Under the pieces are notes generated by a model. It was not told the origin of the DNA and searched no databases. It worked only from the letters and a program-made list of their open reading frames with translations. 64,000 nt of DNA, from NCBI RefSeq assembly GCF_964340395.1, contig NC_135567.1:2944109-3008108 (forward strand), written 5' to 3'. A program made the position numbers and the translations under genes. Positions 24,864-36,230 of the stretch are shown here, piece by piece. How positions within the stretch are numbered: the stretch's first letter is position 1; each line of letters starts with the position of its first letter. This stretch comes from Glandiceps talaboti (Eukaryota; Hemichordata; Enteropneusta; Spengelidae).

Positions 24864-24969
24864 GCGATATTCTTATAAAATCGGTAGCGATGTCATTTCC
24901 ACAGTCACACACACAACACAGTGTGTGACTGTGGAAATGACATCGCTACCGATTTTATAAGAATATCGC
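24864..24969. repeat. perfect 49-bp-arm palindrome
   Basis: Arms 24864-24912 and 24921-24969 are perfectly complementary around the 8-bp loop ACAACACA. Outer ends read GCGATATTCTTATAAAATCG. The sequence beyond the right arm (to about 25,030) is shared, inverted, with 19,434-19,530, which marks this as part of a dispersed mobile family. Confidence 0.9.
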
Positions 24970-25439
24970 CAATCCCTATAATAACATCATTGTTCTGTAT
25001 TAGGACCGTCATAGACAAGAATAAAACCATTTAGCGGTGAACGAACTTACGCATATCGTAAGTACAGTACTAGCAGTAGTAGTAAGAAAACCGTCTAGAA
25101 ACGGGACAACTACCGATTACCAGATTTAACGATTTCGATATTACCGTATCACTTTCTTCTAACGATGTCTTTAGACCTTAAAAAGTACAAAGATTCCCCC
25201 CCCCCCCACATTTTGGAGAAAACTGATACTCAATCAATGAATTGTACGGTGTACGCCGGCGTACAGTTTGACGTTGTACTGAACGATAACAGCTGATAAC
25301 AATTTGACGATTACCTATTGCGCTGACATTGATCATACCTAGTATTCAACCGAAATAGCTATAAACATCATTTGATTCAAAAATTAAACTAGAATTTTGA
25401 GGGAATGCTATTGATTTTCGAACAAATGCAAAATTCAAC

Positions 25440-25760
25440 ACCAAAATTTATTTACGGACGATACGATGGCGGCCAATGTACAACATATTATAATGTTGTT
25501 CAGGCCCCGGGGTCCAGACGATCGGGATTTCTTTTTTCAATCGTTCTCAAATCGAACAAGACTTTATTTCTGAGTGACAAGTATTTTCGACTTACAGCTC
25601 ATAAACAAATCCAGTGAAAAAATGTAAAAAACTTTATACTTTCAACAATTTTGTAAGTATACCGCGCAACTTAATTTTAAAACTTCGGACACCCGGCCCA
25701 CCTGCCCCCTTGCACTGTGCCCGCCATGTTGGATACGATACGAAACTCAGGTTTTAGACG
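25440..25760. promoter_or_regulatory. possible promoter-proximal region
   Basis: Contains GATGGCGGCCAATG (a YY1-like ATGGCGG next to CCAAT) at about 25,463 and, inverted, CCGCCATGTTGGAT at about 25,720, both common near animal promoters. GTACGCCGGCGTAC at about 25,251 is a 14-bp palindrome. This is motif-level inference only. Confidence 0.25.
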
Positions 25761-26259
25761 CATCATAAATATATGTGACCGAAATAAAAGTTAAATTGTT
25801 TTAATCAAGATTAAATTATATTCATTGGGCTTTGAAGGAAAAAATGTCCAAGATGCAAGGCTTCAAAACAAAGATATGCTTTATACTGTACAACTACTAG
25901 TACAAGGGGGCATCCAGTTTACAAGTTTCATTTTGAAGCGACGGACATTTTCTCAATCGATCTAGAATTAAATAACTTCATTTCTGCCAGAATATTTTCG
26001 TCACACAGCCAAACCATATACTTTTGTTTTGATAGTATTGGGGTTTGTATTTCAAAAAGAGGTTACGAAATATTGGCTTTGAAACAGTAAAATACTACAT
26101 TACGAAGAATGAGGCAGTGGTGTTCAACAATGTCCGACCGACTGCAGACATGATTTGACTTCTGACTGAATAATCTTTTTAGCTTAGAACTATCATAATA
26201 AACTATCAAATTTCTCCAAAAAAGGGGAATTATACTTACAATTTTGGAATGATACTTAC

Positions 26260-26345
26260 TGAAAAAGTTCTTCACTCAATCACTGTGGTCAGCCGAGCTC
26301 TGCACTCCACCACGGACTGAATCTGACGCGACAACTGTAAGTCAC
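26260..26345 (-). other. possible untranslated first exon
   Basis: The minus strand shows a consensus donor, TTTTTCA/GTAAGTATC, at 26260, with a second donor-like GTAAGTAT 19 bp further on. Upstream (26,341-26,350) is CACGTGAC, an E-box. It could be spliced to the acceptor at 24744. The transcription start is not determined. Confidence 0.3.
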
Positions 26346-26759
26346 GTGACAATTTACGTTCGATGTAGCAAACAGAAGTTTTCAGCGCATTGTCAAATAT
26401 ATAACTTCTGAGGAGCAATTTTAGAAGGGCCCAATCACTATATATTTTGGTTTTTGGGCGTAAAAATTAACAATAATCCTCGAGACTTGGCGAATATGTC
26501 CGTTTGAGTCTCGGTAACATGTATGTGGAGAGATAATACAGATATTATATGAAAATTAAGATTTAAATTTAAAAAACCCTCACTTCCCCCCATGGTTGAC
26601 TTTTTATGCATCGAACATATAAACTGTCGATTTTGGAGTCCCTGATATCACCAATTTAAATCAGTTCCTGTGGTTGAAACCTGATATATGAGATTGTATT
26701 ATCATTCCCTGTTGTGTCAATCTTTAACACTTCAAGAGGCACATCGGAAAGTATTGAAT

Positions 26760-26863
26760 CATAATCTCAAAACGTTAAGGGGAAACAAAATTTTCTCCCT
26801 AAAGATGATTTCCCCCTATGGTAGATTTTTTCCGCATGTATATTCCCCCTAATCCTCAGATAG

Positions 26864-26940
<77 letters not shown>
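26760..26940. repeat. GGGGAAA motif block followed by (TA)n
   Basis: TTAAGGGGAAAC, TTTCTCCCTAAAG, TTTCCCCCTATGG and ATTCCCCCTAATCC precede (TA)n at 26,866-26,940. The arrangement mirrors 3,262-3,680 and resembles the 76-bp satellite core. Confidence 0.6.
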
Positions 26941-26942
<2 letters not shown>

Positions 26943-27957
26943 AGGTAAGTCATAAACTGAAGGAAAAGTGCTCAATACTGAGAAGTAGAGCTGTATTTAC
27001 ACAAAGTACACAAGTTATGGTACGGAGGCCGTTACGATCTTCAGACGACTAAATAACGGAAATTCAAGTGATAGAATTCGAACTCACAGAAGAACTGGTA
27101 CCCGGATGTGATGCGCGTTGTTGAGTGACATGGTGGAATGATAGAATGTATTTGTTTTCGTGGACGATTTAGTGGACGATCTAGTGGAATTAATCTCTAA
27201 AAAAAAACCATGAATCATGGTCTGAGTACTTCACAAATGTATTCAATGCTCAAGTCCAAAGTGATGAAAGTTTCTCGATTTCCATGATCTTATCAGATCC
27301 ACCTTGATAGACATAAATTCAGGCATTAATGGTGAGATTAATATCCGACTGTAGTCTTTTGGACAAGGTAATTACTTTGATAGTCTAGTTCCTATACTGT
27401 ATCATTACCATTTATACCTCCACTCACAGTATAGTCAGAGTCGTTACTCTAGAAGTCTTGAAATGCATGAGATGCAATTTAAAATTCATTTAAAGCCACC
27501 CACACAGTCATTAACATCATGTCTTTGTTAATAAATCACAAAACTCTAACCAATAACACAGTCCCTCATAAAGTTAGTGTTTATTGGGACAGTAATGTTC
27601 AAATGTGGTATATTTGTCAGCTCATGATGCTACTTATATACTGTTTACATCACCAAAACATTTAGGTTTCACTGATTGGGTGAACAACTTTTTGTGCTAT
27701 TTGAGGGGCTTTTGGCTAGACGTGGTTTAGTTAGAAACCATATTGGCATCCAGACTTACTTTGAAGGAGATCATTGAAGAACAATAAAAATAAAACTCAA
27801 GGTGTGGATATGGGATCAGTGTGGCATTCTACATAGACATTCTCCAACAATTCTTGTAGACATGTTATGTAACCATTTTTCTTCACGAAAGGCATGTTCC
27901 CACAGGAATCAATGGGGTAGGGGTTTCTAACATTGTCTTTTGAAAGTAAATTACATG
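26941..27957. other. no gene seen
   Basis: Unique-looking AT-rich sequence without convincing exons or repeats. Confidence 0.4.
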
Positions 27958-28320
27958 TATGTCAAAACTAAAATTATTGTATTTACTAAGAGATGAAATT
28001 CTTAAGAAACTTGAAAAGTGGTTATTGGTGGTCATAAACTCGACGTTGTTCGCTTTTTATGAATATCTAGGCGTGATTATGTCAAGCAGTGGTCTATGGT
28101 ATTTAGCGCTTGCAGCTCAAGCGAGTAAAGCAATGATTGCGGTCATGAGTCAACTTGCAAAACTTGGGACCTCCGACCTAGTCAAAACTAAATTTAAAAG
28201 TTTTTGACTGTAAACTATTACCGATATTAAATTATACAGTGGAGATTTTGGGTTTTAATAGGTCTACTGAAACTGAACGTGTTCAAAGTAAATTTCAGTG
28301 TTATATTTTGAGTCGTATAT
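27958..28320 (+). mobile_element. LINE fragment, same family as 22.2-24.0 kb
   Basis: FYEYLGVIMSSSGLWYLAL and QASKAMIAVMSQLAKLG match FYKYLGIIMSSSGKWYLA and QASKAMFTVQNQLAKLG of the 22-24 kb element, followed by a frameshifted ERVQSKFQCYIL. Only this short thumb segment remains. Confidence 0.8.
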
Positions 28321-28679
28321 AAACATATATGTAGTCTTTGAGTATGGGAGCTACAAAAATGCTTGACAAGTGTTCATTACGCCATTACGGGAAGTAGGCT
28401 GAAATGTTTTGAGATAGCTGAACGAGAGCTGCAAAACTTTAACCTCAGACCACTTCTCCTCAGCCCTGGTTCAAGTTCTTAGGTCATAGTGGTGTAAACT
28501 ACATCTCAGACCACAATGTAGTGACCTGAGACTACATGTACATGTAGGCCCTACCTACTGGTATATTATGTAACTGCACTTGACGCCAGTGTGATTTCTA
28601 ACTAAACTGTGTTATTGAAAGAACCGATATGACGTCATCTGTTTTCGTTGTACCTGACACAATCCTAGCTGCTGTATTT

Positions 28680-29400
28680 TGGGCATGTTCAAGAGGGACA
28701 TGTTTTTAGCTGACAGCCCATACAGAAGGGCCATTCAGTAGTCAGGTATCGATGATATAAGTGCATGACCAAGGTTCTGACAAACTCCGTTTGTAAGATA
28801 CTGGCGTATGCGACCATAGACAGTGGAGAGGCCCCCTCCACTGTCAATGATGCGACCTATTGTTCGGGGGTGAAAAAGAACTGATCTACATGTCAACGAG
28901 ATGTGCTTCTTGAGGTTATAACGGTCATCAATTGTTACACAAATGGTACATGTTGAATCCACTAACTGCACAGAAGACGATCCCATGTTGATGTGGTTCA
29001 TGAGACGAGGAAGCCTGTTGAACTGAGACGTGATAAGGAGGACCTCGGTTTTGCCACCATTAAACTAGCTTATTTTGGGTCGTTTAATATCATGTGCAAC
29101 AGTTTCCATCTTAGTTACTGTAGTTGACGTATGTGATTGGGGAAATATATTGGTAAATCTGGTTGTCGTCTGCATGTTGTTGCATATTGAGATTTTGATG
29201 TCGGATTAGCTTTCCAAGTGGTGATGTGTATAGACAGCATACGCGTGTAAGAGTGGACCAAGCACAGGGTTTTGTGACACTCCACACTGCAAATGTTTGG
29301 TTTCTGATATGCCTTGTACAGAAATGGACTGTTGTATATCTTTGAGGTATAAAGACTCTAGTCGAATGCCTGTAATACCGAGCTCGGAATAAACTTGAAA
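28680..29400 (-). mobile_element. degenerate LINE RT (CR1/L2-like) fragment
   Basis: RT palm with TSPLGKLIRHQNLNMQQHADDNQIYQY (HADD in place of YADD) at about 29130-29230, then SSSVQLVDST, TIDDRYNLKKHISLTCRSV and RIRQYLTNGVCQNLGHALISS at 28735-29001. Frames differ, so it is dead. The segment between RTIGRI and GRIRQYL contains a 35-bp palindromic insertion. Confidence 0.8.
28808..28857. mobile_element. 35-bp palindromic micro-insertion in a LINE (third copy)
   Basis: ATGCGACC occurs at 28808-28815 and 28850-28857. Between them is a palindrome opening CATAGACAGTGGAG and closing CTCCACTGTCAATG. The LINE frame shows the empty site: ...TIGRI and GRIRQYL repeat the same codons on either side, so the insertion duplicated its target. 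Confidence 0.65.
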
Positions 29401-29584
29401 TTATGCTGGAGTCAGAATTTACGGGGGGGGGGGGGCATGAACAAAATTGAGGTTCAAAGGGAGGGGGGCATGACAATTGTGATGGTCTGAAAGGGCCCCC
29501 GAATATTCTGCTCATGATTTGAACCAAAATTAAACCTCAGGAGCAGTTGTTTACCAAGTAAATTTACATTTGTATAAGTGTATG

Positions 29585-29685
<101 letters not shown>

Positions 29686-30619
29686 GCCGTATGTCTCCTT
29701 CTCTCTTGCTCTATCTCTCTGTGTGGAGACTTTGTTGAACATTCAAACCACAGGAGCAATCGTTTACCTTGTACTTTGCAAAATTGTTCACTTCATTTAC
29801 CTACCACACATTTAATTATTAGGCAGCCAATGGCCAAACGAATGTGTGTGTCTGCCAAAATATCTATGTATTAGTTAAAGCGTAGGTAATACAGTTCTAA
29901 AATAATTTAATGAGAGTACAATTTGGGTATTGAAGACAATTTTCAAGTACTTTATGGCTTCCAATAATGTGTATGGTTTGAAATATTATGCCGCTAAATG
30001 GCCTCCTACATGTCCTTATTTTTCAAACAATTGCCTACTGTGGGAGGGGGACACACCCTCCCCACTAGTTATCGAAGGGGGGTGCCGTTTCTGTCAAGAC
30101 ATAGGATTCAAAAAGAAAACTCTGCTGGTTAAGTTTTTCCAAGTACAGGTTACAGCCCAATGAGCCCACATCCATTTGTAAAGAAATCTCTATGTCTGAT
30201 ATGTATGGACACTGAAGTTGATTTCCACTGTTAGCTTACAGTGTGTCATATAGTGTACCATACTGTACTTCTCTGACGTGTATGGGGAGGGGGTAATGTA
30301 TAATTGCATATTAAAATATGTGCAGCCGGGGGGGGGGGGTATGGACGTCGCCATCTTTCAAGCGCTAAATTACCTGTTAATCGAGATTTGTTTCAAAACA
30401 TTAGCATGGTTGATAATATATGTGAAAGGGGTAAACTAAGAATGGTTTCTGGGATCGCCTAAGTCAACACGACATATATTGTGGATGGTCTGAGATATTC
30501 GATTACGATTCACATCGTCCGATTTCCAATCGTCCCAATATCCATATTAACATTCTTTATCGTTTCAAAATCACAAAAATGCATATGTCGTGGTGGGGTG
30601 AGTACCGACTCTAGTTTGG

Positions 30620-30729
<110 letters not shown>

Positions 30730-31150
30730 CGTATCGAAACTTATTCAGTCATAAAATCATCAGGTTTCTGACAATTTCCAATACCTGTTACAAGAAAGAC
30801 TGCAGTACAAGAATATTTGGTTAGCTACATGTATTACATCTGATGCCTTATACGTGACACGCACGATAATTGTCCAGTTTGCATCAGAGGGTGTGCCTCG
30901 CCTTCTGTACATGTGCCGTACGTCTGGCTTGTCTGTCAGTGTCACATTTTGCTTCCCCTCTTCAGTTTTCTCAGATGTTTTAAGAATTTAAACATAGTCA
31001 GTGTCTGATCGACAAAAATTCTTTCCACTGAAGTTTAGAAAACATTTAGTGCAACTCTACGTAAACGTCATGTTGATGCATCATACATCATCATGAGACG
31101 TCACATTGACCTCACACTTCGCTTCGCGCTTCCTTCAACGTCCGGTCGTT

Positions 31151-31219
31151 ATGAAACTAGTTCGAAGGCTTTCGCTAGCGATAGCGTGGCCAGTCTTGTT
31201 TTACTGCGTAATCGTCTAA
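31151..31219 (+). other. short ORF resembling a signal peptide
   Basis: ATG in fair context, then a 22-residue frame MKLVRRLSLAIAWPVLFYCV..., with a basic N-region and hydrophobic core. A GTAATC donor-like site follows the cysteine codon. It could be the first exon of a secreted protein, but no second exon was found; chance is quite possible. Confidence 0.2.
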
Positions 31220-31848
31220 TGTTTTCCAAATAATTATGAATTAATTTATCTTTTTGTTTACACTTTGGGTATTTTACTTGCTTTAGAACTCCCGGGCAAC
31301 TCATATTTAATTTTCCAACCTTAGAATTTGTTCAATGATCGTCAGGTTTGAGTACTTTCCTAAGCCGGTCCCACAACTGTTATACTTATAAGTTATAGCT
31401 GGGCGTTGTGACCGGTAACCGGCTATTATCTACATCACTGCCTACTAGGTACGTCAAAAACACACCGTTCGCACATGTGAGCCTGATTTTAGGCAAAATA
31501 TCGGGCTATTAGGCCCTTTTGTTCGCTTGTATTGTTTGCATTTGGTATTTGGCATTTCGCACGTTGTTTATTTGCACCATTCACAGTGTCTTATCATGCT
31601 TTGTGTAACTTGTAAGCCTAATCGACAACTGGGCCAACGGTTTTTACTAGACAAATTTGAAACAAATTTTGCGTCAGTTTGATGGTAAACCTGCTATATT
31701 GACTACCAAACTTAGTTAACCCCAGTTATTTTTACTCATGTTGCATCACCATATATTTAGAAAGAGTATATATGAAATATGAGAGCCATGTGAAACTTCT
31801 TCAGTGCAAAATGGGATGAAGATATGAGGGCAAAGTCAGTGCTCCTTA

Positions 31849-32002
31849 TAGTCTCGCTGCCAGACTCGAGACTATCGTCCCTAATCTGTTTACCGAGCGG
31901 CGCAGCCGCGAGAAGAGCGGGACCAGTCCCCCTCTATTCTCGCGGCTGCGCCGCTCGGTAAACAGATTAGGGACGATAGTCTCGAGTCTGGCAGCGAGAC
32001 TA
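31849..32002. mobile_element. MITE with perfect 66-bp terminal inverted repeats
   Basis: Arms 31849-31914 and 31937-32002 are perfectly complementary, starting TAGTCTCGCTGCCAGACTCG, around a 22-bp loop. TGCTCCTTA flanks it on both sides (31840-31848 and 32003-32011), a 9-bp target duplication. The 9-bp size suits a Mutator-like element better than hAT (8) or mariner (TA). Perfect arms imply a recent insertion. Confidence 0.92.
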
Positions 32003-32011
32003 TGCTCCTTA

Positions 32012-33299
32012 CAGCAGTTTGTTTTTCCCGCATATGCATACATTACCCATAATCCTTTTAAGTATTCTGCAGATATCTGTGCAATGTGCACTCATGACTC
32101 ATGAAAATCTGGAATGCACTGATCGAAGCCAATTGTACAGTTATACTATAAAAACAGGAGTTATGAGTATACCACATTGAAATAAAACAAGAGAATAAGA
32201 GATGAGGGCCCTCAGAATCGTCACGTAGAGTGATATAACAGTTACATGGATGCCGGGCATGTACCCATAGGTACGGGCCCGGGGGGGGGGGGGGTTCTGC
32301 ATGCCGAACGTCATTAAGTATTTCCTTTACTTTGGTGCTCATGATCGTAATTTGGATGATGCCCAAGATATTTGAGGCGTGAATACCTGTTGTTCTTCTA
32401 AAGGCTTGTTTATTACTGTGAAGATCACACCCTAACACTTAATTGTTCTATAAACGACACATGGACAAGAATACTATTCCCATAGAGGTTAGTCTAGTTA
32501 ATTCCTGATGGACCGTATTTCGTTCAGCGTTACGTTGTACATAACACGGTCAGTCAGAAACTATAGACTACATGGACGACATGGATGCCATATAATATTC
32601 CCAATAGTCACTCAATTTTACTTAGCTAGAAATAATGTCCACAGACTCAAATCTGTCAGCACGTCTCTACTGTGAGTTTGTTGACGCTATTGGCCGGTCA
32701 GGTTTGTTAAGAAGCTCCATACACTAGCAATATTTGTGGCCCAATTTTAAACTATTATTGGAAACGATTGTCATGTCATCTAAATCTGTATTACTATGCA
32801 TCAAACGCGTAGAAATGTGAAACACGTTTAGTGGTGGCGGTATGTAGTGCATAATGAAAAGGCGTACTACGAACATTTATTTCAAAATGAGCCCTGTGAT
32901 ATTACAATCTACGTACGTCCTAACCATGTAGTTCATATCATAAGCCTGCTTATATACATACATATGTATCGAATACACTAGCTACACGTATAGCGTTTAT
33001 GTACGTATTGATTGCAAGCACGGTAGATTTGAATATTCATTTGTTTACTGCCCGGTTATGGGGGTGAACTCATGAATATATTCTGAACTAAATGCAAATG
33101 TATTCAAATCACTTCCGACTCGCAATCTGAACTATTTTTCAGATCGAGTATAATCCGATTAGACAGGCGCTAATGGGAAAGTACAGAAACGTCCACCTCA
33201 TCAGCATAAAAGTACAGAATTGAACTCAATCTGAACTATAGTACGGAAAATGTCGTAAACTGTACTATTTTTTCTACTAGTGCTAACTGTGTTCGTATC
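32012..33299. other. non-coding
   Basis: A run of 13 or more G at about 32,282 follows GGGCCC. No supported exon. Confidence 0.4.
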
Positions 33300-33650
33300 G
33301 ATTGCTGTATTTTCAAGCTAAGAAAACATGTTATGTCATAGATTAGATAGAATGAACACGTCCTAACCACCTTCCGATAAGTACAACAATTTTCATTCTT
33401 CTTTTTGTAACGTTGTTATTTTTGCACTGATTAACAGTGAGATGCAGGAATGTAGATGATTTACAATGGCCTTTATATCCAAAATGAAAAATTCTCAATA
33501 AATAATGACGGATATTATCTAAATCTCTATATTTTTAGAAAATGCAAATATGTGAATTTTATTGGCATTGTGCTACCTTTGTCACAAAACAGGTGATTCT
33601 TAGGTGACAATATGATTTTTCAGTCCAAGTTTGCAAGGTACATCATATGC
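33300..33650. repeat. segmental duplicate, counterpart of 49.86-50.15 and 50.87-50.91 kb
   Basis: GATGCAGGAATGTAGATGATT, AATAAATAATGACGG, AATGCAAATATGTGAATTTTATTG and CAAGTTTGCAAGGTACA match the 50 kb copy in order. The 50 kb copy is split by a LINE insertion that this copy lacks. Confidence 0.75.
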
Positions 33651-34695
33651 ATCTGTACCATATACTGTGCATCCGAACCACTAACGTTTGAAACAAAGTC
33701 CTTGAAATGAAGGTATGAAGCTTGTACATTTGCATTTTGGGTTAGTGTGCTGTATTGTCTGAAATTAGGACCTCGATTCTGTGCAATAGTACATGTCTGT
33801 CCTGAATTTAAAATGGGCGTTTAAATTCGTCTAACGAACTTTCCAAACATTCAAGTTACCGAATAAAGTCCCCCACTGAAGAGAAATTCAGAATTTGTTT
33901 ATTTGAAACCTGCTGTCCTCAAACCATGTGCTCCCACAGGGATTCTTGATTTGTGTTCTGCAGAAAATGTAATACCAGGATTTACTTTCACGGAAATTAT
34001 ATGTGCTGATCACCATGAAGCAGGAAGCCGTTGCAGTTATTGAACACCTTTCAAATTGAACAGACTATAACACCACTGTTCTGTTGAATTTGAATTCTGA
34101 ATTACAGACATAATCTCGCGATATGAAGTCAACAACTGCATTACTTAATTCACAATTTGATGATGAATCAAACAATATTTTTCAGCGTACATCTGTAGTT
34201 TGGTTTAATTTGTAAAGTGGCAAGTTCAATTTGTGACGCATTTACATACATATGAACTGCTTCGATGTGTCTGCATTTGAAGAGGACAACACAGGACCCC
34301 CTGGGGGTGGGGGTTACTAATGCCTATTGGGTATACTTATATGCTTATTGCGTATATATCACTATGTAACATTTAGTTTGATGCTTAGACCGATCAGACT
34401 CGTGATTTGCACCGACAATATAATGGAATAATATATTTAGTACAATAAACTAATATTCTAGTAAATCCTGTGGTGTATACGTTTTCATATGGACATATGG
34501 TGGGATACCCTCACTTGACCACACCCTGGGAGATGATATGACGATCCGTAAAATGAAGTGTCAAATTTAGACATGATGAATATACATTTCTGTTATTCTG
34601 ATGAGAGAATGATGTATTGACATCATCCCCGTCACAACATATCACTCAGTATGGAGTTATTATCTTAACCACTGAAAGCACTGTTCTGTATCAGT

Positions 34696-34949
34696 CAGTC
34701 AGTCAGTCAGTCAGTCAGTCAGTCAGTCAGTTAGCCAGCCAGCCAGTCAGTCAGTCAGTCAGTCAGCTAGTCAGTAAGCCAGCCTGCCAGCCAGCCAGCC
34801 AGCCAGCCAGTCAGTCAGTCAGTCAGTCAGTCAGTCAACTAGTCAGTCAGTCAGTCAGTTAGTCAGTTAGTCAGTCAGTCAGTCAGTCAGTCAGTCAGCC
34901 AGCTAGTCAGTAAGCCAGCCTGCCAGCCAGTCAGTCAGTCAGTCAGTCA

Positions 34950-34986
<37 letters not shown>

Positions 34987-35005
34987 TCAGTCAGTCAGTC
35001 AGTCA

Positions 35006-35050
<45 letters not shown>

Positions 35051-35432
35051 TCAGTCAGTCAGTCAGTCAGTCAACTAGTCAGTCAGTCAGTTAGTCAGTT
35101 AGTCAGTCAGTCAGTCAGTCAGTCAGTCAGTCAGTCAGCCAGCTAGTCAGTAAGCCAGCCTGCCAGCCAGTCAGTCAGTCAGTCAGCCAGCCAGTCAGTC
35201 AGTCAGTCAGTCAGTCAGTCAGTCAGCCAGCTAGTCAGTAAGCCAGCCTGCCAGCCAGTCAGTCAGTCAGTCAGTCAGTTAGCCAGCCAGCCAGCCAGTC
35301 AGTCAGTCAGTCAGTCAGTCAGTCAATCAGTTAGTCAGTCAGTCAGTCAGTCAGTCAGTCAGTCAGTCAGTCAGTCAGTCAGTCAGTCAGTCAGTCAGTC
35401 AGCCAGTCAGTCAGTCAGTCAATCAGTTAGTC

Positions 35433-35464
<32 letters not shown>

Positions 35465-35632
35465 AGTCAGTCAGCCAGCCAATCAGTCAGTCAGTCAGTC
35501 AGTCAGCCAGCCAGTCAGTCAGTCAATCAGTCAGTCAGTCAGTCAGTCAGTCAGTCAGTCAGTCAGTCTGTATGTCTGTCTGTCTATCTGTCAGTCAGTC
35601 AGTCCGTCCGTCCGTCCGTCCGTCCGTCCGTC
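34696..35632. repeat. 930-bp (TCAG)n tetranucleotide array
   Basis: TCAG units with blocks of CCAG, AACT/TTAG variants and a final (TCCG)n. Recurrent blocks (CAGCTAGTCAGTAAGCCAGC) show internal higher-order duplication. The array ends at the edge of a duplicated segment. Confidence 0.95.
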
Positions 35633-35640
35633 TAACAACA

Positions 35641-36230
35641 AGACTCATATTTATACATTTTATGTACATTTTATTTCAATTATCAAATATAACATCTAGT
35701 CAAGATACGTTGTAACTGAATACATTATACTCTTCCAATGCCAACTTAATGTTAATCACAGAATTACATGAATCGATAGGATAACCACAACACCGAGTTA
35801 CGTGTAATTCAACTCAGTTATCGTTTAACTGGATAATACAATATTAAAAAAAAAACACGTTTTGATTCTTTTTGGGTGAGAAATGTAGACAAAAGGTGAA
35901 AAAAGAGGGGTGGGAGTGATGCAAATTTATTTAGGGGAATCATTTCGTATCATAATTGACATCAAGCATGATTTTCAGAATGACATATGATACTAGTATG
36001 ACATCAATATCACATTAAGGTAAACCATTACTCTAGCAGATCTTTTATGAAATCAAAAAACTCCAACCAGTGCAACTTAACAAGTACAGATTTATTTACA
36101 TATTATCAATCTAAAAAAATCAGTACAGGGTTAGTCATATGACGTCATCTACTAACACTTGTCATGACGTCACACTGGTTGTCACAACTGCCTAGAGTAC
36201 ATTGCTATATCTAATTAGAAATTCGGTTAT
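35641..36230 (-). repeat. segmental duplicate, counterpart of 54.31-54.87 kb
   Basis: Matches 54.3-54.9 kb through TCCAACCAGTG, AACAAGTACAGATT, GTCATCTACTA, ACTTGTCATGACGTCACACT and CCTAGAGTACATTGCTA. Both copies carry TTTTATT (AATAAAA on the minus strand) near their left edge and a microsatellite just beyond it. They could be paralogous 3' ends of the domain-exon genes on the minus strand. Confidence 0.75.
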
